Shown here: one piece after another, positions 58,471 to 64,000 of the stretch | Layout of the letters: each line of letters begins with the position of its first letter | Position numbering within the stretch: the stretch's first letter is position 1 | Assembly: GCA_029559475.1 (NCBI GenBank) | Contig: JAKQBN010000013.1 | Span: forward strand, 1 to 64,000 | DNA from: a bacterium | GTDB taxonomy: Bacteria > UBA4055 | Direction: 5' to 3' | DNA: 64,000 nucleotides | Notes under the pieces: generated by a model | Databases searched by the model: none | The model's input: the letters and a program-made list of their open reading frames with translations, nothing else | What the model was told of the DNA's origin: nothing | Translations under genes and position numbers: made by a program

Positions 58471-58497
58471 AAGAGTGACGCGTCACTCTTTTTTTAT
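58471..58497 (+). terminator. Rho-independent terminator after rpsU
   Basis: AAGAGTGACGCGTCACTCTT then TTTTT. Confidence 0.88.
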
Positions 58498-58529
58498 TAT
58501 ATTAACAGGTATATAATGAAGGAGATGAA

Positions 58530-59246
58530 ATGAACTTTATAGATATTCTCGTTGTGGTGGTTATAGCTTTATTCGCCGTTATCGGTTTTTTGAAGGGTTT
58601 CATTCCGCAGCTGTTCCAGTTCGCCGGCATCTTCTGCGCTTTTTATTTTAATACTCCTGTAAGCAGATTTATCTCCTCAGCTGTTTCGGATGAACCGGAG
58701 GGCGTATTACTGATGCTTGTTCAGATCGCCGCATTCCTGTTTATATTCGGAGTGTTTTTCGTTGCCGGGATGATCATCAGTAAAACAGTTGATTCTGTGC
58801 TTACGTCTCTGCCTAACAGAATAGCCGGTATAATTTTCGGAGCCGTTAACGGATTTTTCGTTGTATGCCTTATATTTATAATCATAAGAGCTTTTCCTGC
58901 AGGCGATACTTTTTTAAAGAAATACGTTACTCCAGATAAATTCACGGATGATATAATAGATCAGAGCATTGAGCTGGCCGGAAATGATCTTTCCGCCCAA
59001 GGATTGAAGAATAAAGCGAATGAAGCTGTTAAGAATGCTTTTACGGAAAGTAAGACTGATAATGTTGATTCTTCAGCTGCCGATACAACAGAAACAGAGG
59101 CTACAAAAATTTATTCCAGGCTAGGATACGGAGCATACAGAATATCAATGCTGATGGATCCGTTCGTCCAGAATACAAAATCCGTACTTTCAAAAAAATA
59201 TGAAGACGTCATTGAAATAAAGACACAGGATAAAATAAATGGATAA
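58530..59246 (+). CDS. CvpA family membrane protein
   Basis: FIDILVVVVIALFAVIGFLKGFIPQLFQFAGIFCAFYF; GIIFGAVNGFFVVCLIF. Confidence 0.88.
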   Translation: MNFIDILVVVVIALFAVIGFLKGFIPQLFQFAGIFCAFYFNTPVSRFISSAVSDEPEGVLLMLVQIAAFLFIFGVFFVAGMIISKTVDSVLTSLPNRIAGIIFGAVNGFFVVCLIFIIIRAFPAGDTFLKKYVTPDKFTDDIIDQSIELAGNDLSAQGLKNKANEAVKNAFTESKTDNVDSSAADTTETEATKIYSRLGYGAYRISMLMDPFVQNTKSVLSKKYEDVIEIKTQDKING

Positions 59247-61689
59247 CAGTTTTTCATCGAGGCTGAACAAAGTTATTGATCTGTCTAAAGAAATAACTAT
59301 TCAGAACGGACACGACACAGTTTATCCCGGCCATCTTGCTATGGGAATTCTGAGGCTGAATGAAGGCGGCGCTGTAAATATTCTGAATAAACTGAACTGT
59401 GATCTGGCTGCACTATACAGAGACCTCGCTAACGGAATGACAAAGAACAAAGAGCTGATCAAGCTCGGATTTATACCGCTCAGCCACGAAAGCGACAGGA
59501 TATTGTCACAGGCGGTTATCGAAGCTGCTGAAATGTCCGGAACTTATACCGGAACTGAACATCTTCTGTTATCTCTGACTAAAGCAGTAAACACTTTTAC
59601 GGAAAGGATCTTAAGATTTCACGGAATAACATATCAGAGAGTAAAACAGGTACTTCTTACAGGCAGCGGATTAAAATCCGGGAAAATCCCGGCAATGGAT
59701 AAGAACGAACCGCAGACCGAAATTTCAATAGATATGTTCTCGCATGACATTACTCAGCTTGCAAGGGACGGAAAACTTGACCCGGTAATAGGAAGAAATG
59801 AGGAGATCGAACGCATAGTTCAGATTCTTTCAAGAAGGAAGAAGAATAATCCGATTCTTATAGGAGAACCGGGAACTGGAAAGACCGCCATAGTCGAAGG
59901 TCTGGCAGTTAAGATAATAGAGAAATCAGTACCTTCAGTTCTGCTGGGTAAAAGGATACTCGGCCTCGATCTCGGTATGCTTATAGCCGGAACAAAGTAC
60001 AGGGGGCAGTTCGAAGAAAGAGTTAAAGCGATAATTAAAGAGATCGAGAATGACAGGAACACTATCCTGTTCCTCGATGAAATTCATACTATTGTCGGAG
60101 CAGGAAGCACTACAGGATCGATGGATGCCTCGAATATGTTCAAACCAGCACTTGCACGTGGTGATATTCAGTGCATAGGTGCAACTACGCTGGATGAGTA
60201 CAGAACAACGATCGAAAAGGACGGCGCGCTGGAAAGAAGGTTTCAGAAAGTGCTTGTCGATCCGCCCTCGATACAGGAAACTTATGATATCCTGAAGGGT
60301 CTTCAGACTAAATATGAAAGCCATCATAAGGTGAAATATTCCGATGAGAGCCTTGCCGCGGCCGCTGAATTAAGCGACAGATACATACCCGACAGATTTC
60401 TTCCGGATAAAGCTATAGATGTAATCGATGAAGCAGGTGCGAAAAAGCACCTTTCGATAAAAGTGCCTTCGAAGATCGCTGAACTAGAAAGTCAGATAGA
60501 TACTCTGAATAAAGAAAAAATTTTCAAGATCGAAAAGCAGCAGTTCGAGAAAGCAGCTGTGCTCAGAGATAAAATTAATGAATTGAAAATTAAACTCGAA
60601 AAGGAAAGGGATCACTGGCATAAATCCCTCTCCAACAAAGTTTTCAATATATCGGTTGATAATATAAGAGATATCATTTCGATGATGACATCCATACCCA
60701 TTTCAAAGCTGGAAGTTTCAGAAAGCAACAGGCTTAACCGCATATCGAAATCTATATCAAAGAGAATAATAGATCAGCCGGAAGCGGTGGAAGCAGTTAT
60801 CCGCAGAGTAAAAAGATCAAGAACAGGTTTTAAAGATCCTAAAAGACCCATAGGGTCGTTTTTATTTCTGGGACCGACTGGAGTCGGTAAAACTGAATTT
60901 GCCAAAGTACTCTCGGAAGAAATTTTCGAATCCGACAAGGGTCTTATAAAAATTGATATGAGCGAATACATGGAAAAGTTTAACGTCTCGAGGATGATCG
61001 GATCTCCCCCGGGTTATGTCGGCTACGGTGAAGGCGGCCAGCTCAGCGAGCAGGTAAGAAGGCATCCTTATTCTGTAGTACTTTTCGATGAAATAGAAAA
61101 AGCGCATCCCGATGTTTTCGGCATGCTTCTTCAGGTTCTTGACGAAGGTACTCTGACCGACGGGAACGGCAGAAAAATTGATTTTAAGAACACTATAATT
61201 ATTTTCACTTCGAATGTGGGTACGAAAAATTTCTCGAATTCTGAAAATATAGGATTCGGAAGCAAGGGCAGTTTTGAGGAAAAAGAAATAAAAATGAAAG
61301 AAACGACTAGAAAAACAGCCGAGAAATATTTCAGACCGGAGTTCCTGAACAGGATCGACGAAGTTATAGTTTTCAATCATCTGTCTGAAAACGCAGTTCT
61401 TCAGATAATTTCCAATCATATTGAAAATTCGTGCGATAAATTATCGAAGATAGATATAAACCTTACAGTTTCGCCAAAGGTAAAGAACTATATTATGGAT
61501 GAATCTTATGACATCGAAAGCGGTGCTAGACCTCTCAAAAGAGCTGTTGAAAATCTGATCGAGGACCCGGTGGCGGAAAAAATCGTTTCAGGCGAGTTCA
61601 AATACGGAGATTCAGTCAGCATTAATGTATGTAAAAATAAACTTATTTATAGTAAATCTGCCAAATCAGCCGTCAGATACGAAAAGTGA
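59239..61689 (+). CDS. clpC: ClpC-type ATP-dependent Clp protease ATP-binding subunit
   Basis: Clp_N repeats, GEPGTGKTAIVEGLA, GTKYRGQFEERVKAI, UVR-like KQQFEKAAVLRDKINELK, LFLGPTGVGKTEFAK, GSPPGYVGYGEGGQLSEQVRR. Confidence 0.95.
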   Translation: MDNSFSSRLNKVIDLSKEITIQNGHDTVYPGHLAMGILRLNEGGAVNILNKLNCDLAALYRDLANGMTKNKELIKLGFIPLSHESDRILSQAVIEAAEMSGTYTGTEHLLLSLTKAVNTFTERILRFHGITYQRVKQVLLTGSGLKSGKIPAMDKNEPQTEISIDMFSHDITQLARDGKLDPVIGRNEEIERIVQILSRRKKNNPILIGEPGTGKTAIVEGLAVKIIEKSVPSVLLGKRILGLDLGMLIAGTKYRGQFEERVKAIIKEIENDRNTILFLDEIHTIVGAGSTTGSMDASNMFKPALARGDIQCIGATTLDEYRTTIEKDGALERRFQKVLVDPPSIQETYDILKGLQTKYESHHKVKYSDESLAAAAELSDRYIPDRFLPDKAIDVIDEAGAKKHLSIKVPSKIAELESQIDTLNKEKIFKIEKQQFEKAAVLRDKINELKIKLEKERDHWHKSLSNKVFNISVDNIRDIISMMTSIPISKLEVSESNRLNRISKSISKRIIDQPEAVEAVIRRVKRSRTGFKDPKRPIGSFLFLGPTGVGKTEFAKVLSEEIFESDKGLIKIDMSEYMEKFNVSRMIGSPPGYVGYGEGGQLSEQVRRHPYSVVLFDEIEKAHPDVFGMLLQVLDEGTLTDGNGRKIDFKNTIIIFTSNVGTKNFSNSENIGFGSKGSFEEKEIKMKETTRKTAEKYFRPEFLNRIDEVIVFNHLSENAVLQIISNHIENSCDKLSKIDINLTVSPKVKNYIMDESYDIESGARPLKRAVENLIEDPVAEKIVSGEFKYGDSVSINVCKNKLIYSKSAKSAVRYEK

Positions 61690-61945
61690 AAATTGACCTT
61701 TATGTGAACAAGTTGTCAACAATGTCTGATTCAGGAAAAATTTTATGAAAATTTTTCTTGACACAGAGCTTGTATCCTGATTTAATTCAGCTCAACAGAT
61801 ATTTAAAAATTATATATAAAACACTTTAACTGTTACAATTACCCGTTGTCTTTCAATGTCAAGAAAAAAATCAGGAATTTTTTTTAAAAATTTATCGGTT
61901 TACGCTGTTATTATTTTGTGAATAAGTTTGTGAAAACAACCGGAT

Positions 61946-62686
61946 TTACTGTTTCTTTCGCACTTTATAAATACCTTCATAGCTTCTCCCCAGTATTCCC
62001 TGAGGAGTTTTTACTATTATAAACATGTTCGGTTTTAAAACTAATTTCGTTTCCAGAAAAGCAATAGCGTTCTTTGCGCTTTCTGCTTTGTACATCATAA
62101 TTCTCATTTCCTTTCCGTTCTTGACTTTCTTTTCCTCTGAAATGAATTCCGCTTCAGGTTTTATATCATTCGCTGTATTTTTCTCATCGATTATATTTTT
62201 TTCGGCACTTTCTTCCTTTTCTTCCGGAACCGTTTTTTCAACTTCCTTTTCAACTTCCTTTTCAACTTCCTTTTTAACTTCTTTTTTATTCTTCTGAACC
62301 GGTCTCTTTTCGTTTATCAGCGCACCTTTATTCTTTAAAAAAGCATTTTTAGCTTCGTCGTACATATCTTCAGTCATTCCTGATCCGCAAAGTACAGCCT
62401 CAAACTCCTCACTCCCTGTTGAATAATAGCCGTATATAAAAGGTAAAGTACAGATTAATTCCTCAGAATCTTCGGCGATCTTTATGCAGCTGATCTCCAT
62501 TAGAGCTCTTACAGCATCTGTTTCGTCAATAAATTTATATAGCAGAAAAGGATCGAACTTTTTACTGTTCTTTCTTTCGAGCCAGTACCCGGTAGCCTGT
62601 TCAACACTGCTATGAAATGTTCCCCGGTTGTCTGACTGGAGGAATCTTGAATCCTTCTTTTTGATTAACTTCTCTAAAAATCCCAT
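61946..62686 (-). CDS. Uncharacterised Lys/Glu-rich protein with repeat linker
   Basis: 246 aa; central KKEVKKEVEKEVEKEVEKTVPEEKEE separates two globular-looking segments. Confidence 0.65.
   Translation of the reverse strand: MGFLEKLIKKKDSRFLQSDNRGTFHSSVEQATGYWLERKNSKKFDPFLLYKFIDETDAVRALMEISCIKIAEDSEELICTLPFIYGYYSTGSEEFEAVLCGSGMTEDMYDEAKNAFLKNKGALINEKRPVQKNKKEVKKEVEKEVEKEVEKTVPEEKEESAEKNIIDEKNTANDIKPEAEFISEEKKVKNGKEMRIMMYKAESAKNAIAFLETKLVLKPNMFIIVKTPQGILGRSYEGIYKVRKKQ
62235..62282. repeat. 4 x 12-bp in-frame tandem repeat
   Basis: TTTTCAACTTCC x3 plus one degenerate TTTTTAACTTCT; encodes (EVEK/EVKK)n on the minus strand. Confidence 0.9.
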
Positions 62687-62693
62687 TTAGCAG

Positions 62694-63128
62694 CTACAGC
62701 TCCTTGATCATTTTTACGTGTTCAATCCCGGCCTCGAAGAAATTATCCCCGACCGGTTCATATCCGAGCTTCAGATAAAAAGGAACGGCGTGAATCTGAG
62801 AGTTCAGATAAAGGCTTTTAATACCTTTTTTCATGGCCGTTTCTTCTAGCTTATTCATTATCATAGAGCCGAAATTCATTCCTCGGAATTCTTCGAGAAC
62901 TGCGATCCTTCCTATATGGCCGTCCTTCTGCATTCTGCCGGTAGCTATCGGCTGACCGTTCTTGGTGAGAAGAACATGATAAGATCCTCCGTCTTTCCCG
63001 TCAATTTCTATTTCTTCCGGCACGTTCTGCCCTTCGATAAAAACCTTATGTCTGACAGATCTTATTTGATCTTTGAAAGTATTATAATCAGCTTCGAATA
63101 TATCCAGCATTTTTCTTCCTTTGTGCAT
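62694..63128 (-). CDS. GNAT family N-acetyltransferase
   Basis: IRSVRHKVFIEGQNVPEEIEIDGKD, GRIAVLEEFRGMNFGSMIMNKLE, FYLKLGYEPVGDNFFEAGIEHVKM. Confidence 0.92.
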   Translation of the reverse strand: MHKGRKMLDIFEADYNTFKDQIRSVRHKVFIEGQNVPEEIEIDGKDGGSYHVLLTKNGQPIATGRMQKDGHIGRIAVLEEFRGMNFGSMIMNKLEETAMKKGIKSLYLNSQIHAVPFYLKLGYEPVGDNFFEAGIEHVKMIKEL

Positions 63129-63232
63129 TTTATAGCAAATTAACCAATTTTAACTCTTTTGACAAATATTTTTATACTAATTTTAATTAATTATTATTAC
63201 CTTTATTAGCGCATATTAAAAGGAAAAACGAA

Positions 63233-63877
63233 ATGACTGAAAATGATTTAAACGATCTGAAACGAACTTACAAAAATATTAAACCGGATATTATTGAGAG
63301 ACTGAAATTATTCAGGGAAAATTTCTCCAAAATGGATAATAATGATATTTTCGCCGAACTTTCATTCTGTACTCTTACACCTCAGTCGAAAGCTAAATCC
63401 TGCTGGAAATGCATAGAATCTATTCGCGACAGCCGCATGCTCTACGAGGGCTGCGCTGACGAATTGAGAAACAGCATAAAAGGCGTCAGATTTCATAATA
63501 ATAAAAGCGCATACATCGTTCATAATAGAGACTTCGTTTTTAAAATGGATTTTAAGAAGTTCATCATAGAAAATTCTCATGATATAATCAATTTAAGAAA
63601 ATGGCTTGTTGACAATATCAAAGGCTACAGCTATAAAGAAGCCGGCCATTTTTTGAGGAATATAGGATTAGGTTCGGAAATAGCCATTCTCGACAGGCAC
63701 ATTCTTAAAAATCTGGTTTTATTCGGCGTAATAGACGAAATTCCAAAATCATTGAACGAAAAGAAATATCTTGAGACCGAAGCTAAAATGTCTTCTTTTT
63801 CAAAAAGAATAAAAATACCTATGGACCATCTCGATATTCTTTTATGGTACAAACAGACTGGAGAAATTTTTAAATAA
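63233..63877 (+). CDS. N-glycosylase/DNA lyase (Ogg2-like 8-oxoguanine DNA glycosylase)
   Basis: FAELSFCTLTPQSKAKSCWKCI; HhH-like GHFLRNIGLGSEIAILDRHILKNL (catalytic-like K/D); C-terminal DILLWYKQTGEIFK. Confidence 0.88.
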   Translation: MTENDLNDLKRTYKNIKPDIIERLKLFRENFSKMDNNDIFAELSFCTLTPQSKAKSCWKCIESIRDSRMLYEGCADELRNSIKGVRFHNNKSAYIVHNRDFVFKMDFKKFIIENSHDIINLRKWLVDNIKGYSYKEAGHFLRNIGLGSEIAILDRHILKNLVLFGVIDEIPKSLNEKKYLETEAKMSSFSKRIKIPMDHLDILLWYKQTGEIFK

Positions 63878-63892
63878 AAAATGGAGATAGAA

Positions 63893-64000
63893 ATGATCAA
63901 GGTGAACGACCGCGAAATATCTGAAAGAGATTTTGATATGGCCTGCATGGAAAGAAAATATGTGTTCAGAAAAGAAAAACTTGAGAAAGCTGATATCGAA
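63893..64000 (+). CDS. Unidentified CDS truncated by window end
   Basis: MIKVNDREISERDFDMACMERKYVFRKEKLEKADIE open to the window end, preceded by GGAGATAGAA. Confidence 0.6.
   Translation, partial: MIKVNDREISERDFDMACMERKYVFRKEKLEKADIE

Noticed and set aside
61757-61863. TTGACA motifs on both strands read as convergent promoters
   Set aside because: No -10 element at suitable spacing from the plus-strand copy, and the convergent orientation would not serve the flanking genes.
62025-62297. Plus-strand 90-aa ORF rich in Ser/Phe (SSFSSGTVFSTSFSTSFSTSFLTSF)
   Set aside because: Antisense shadow of the Lys/Glu repeat region of the 61946-62686 gene.
1-64000. CRISPR array, transposon, integrase or phage module
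   Set aside because: No regularly spaced repeats, transposase/integrase motifs or phage structural genes were seen; sporadic accessory genes such as AAA_14/DUF4143 are not sufficient evidence.

Overview
This 64 kb window is gene-dense bacterial chromosome. It is most likely from a fermentative member of the FCB (Fibrobacteres-Chlorobi-Bacteroidetes) superphylum or a related candidate phylum. That placement is an inference: several secreted proteins end in a YPNPFNP-type C-terminal sorting domain (type IX secretion, T9SS), and the window encodes a SprA-like T9SS/gliding outer-membrane protein. About 48 CDSs and one tRNA-Leu(TAG) are supportable. Main blocks: (1) T9SS-type cargo and a lipoprotein (1-6 kb); (2) hisS/panE-like/TauE/murJ operon (6-10.6 kb); (3) membrane protein plus GT2 glycosyltransferase (10.7-12.6 kb); (4) a long minus-strand operon with an M42 peptidase, S4 protein, ABC transporter, TPR protein, sprA and xseA (13-25.3 kb); (5) gdhA and tRNA-Leu; (6) carboxyltransferase/biotin carrier, U32 peptidase and radical SAM protein (27-32 kb); (7) an accessory stretch with a sigma-factor trio, AAA_14/DUF4143 ATPase, ankyrin-MBL fusion and a Cys-rich protein (32-38 kb); (8) RND efflux, cyclase, DTW protein, malic enzyme, fumarase and ptb-buk (39-52 kb); (9) tandem secreted papain-like peptidases (53-58 kb); (10) rpsU, cvpA, clpC, a repeat-bearing AT-rich intergenic region and an Ogg-type glycosylase (58-64 kb). 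I found no CRISPR array, transposase, integrase, rRNA or phage module. The most unusual items are the tandem papain-like peptidases with a dockerin-like Ca-binding insertion inside the catalytic domain and a nested beta-domain insertion, the ABC-TPR-SprA operon, the exported ankyrin-metallo-beta-lactamase fusion, and the 61.69-61.95 kb intergenic region. All family names come from motif recognition by eye; no database search was run.
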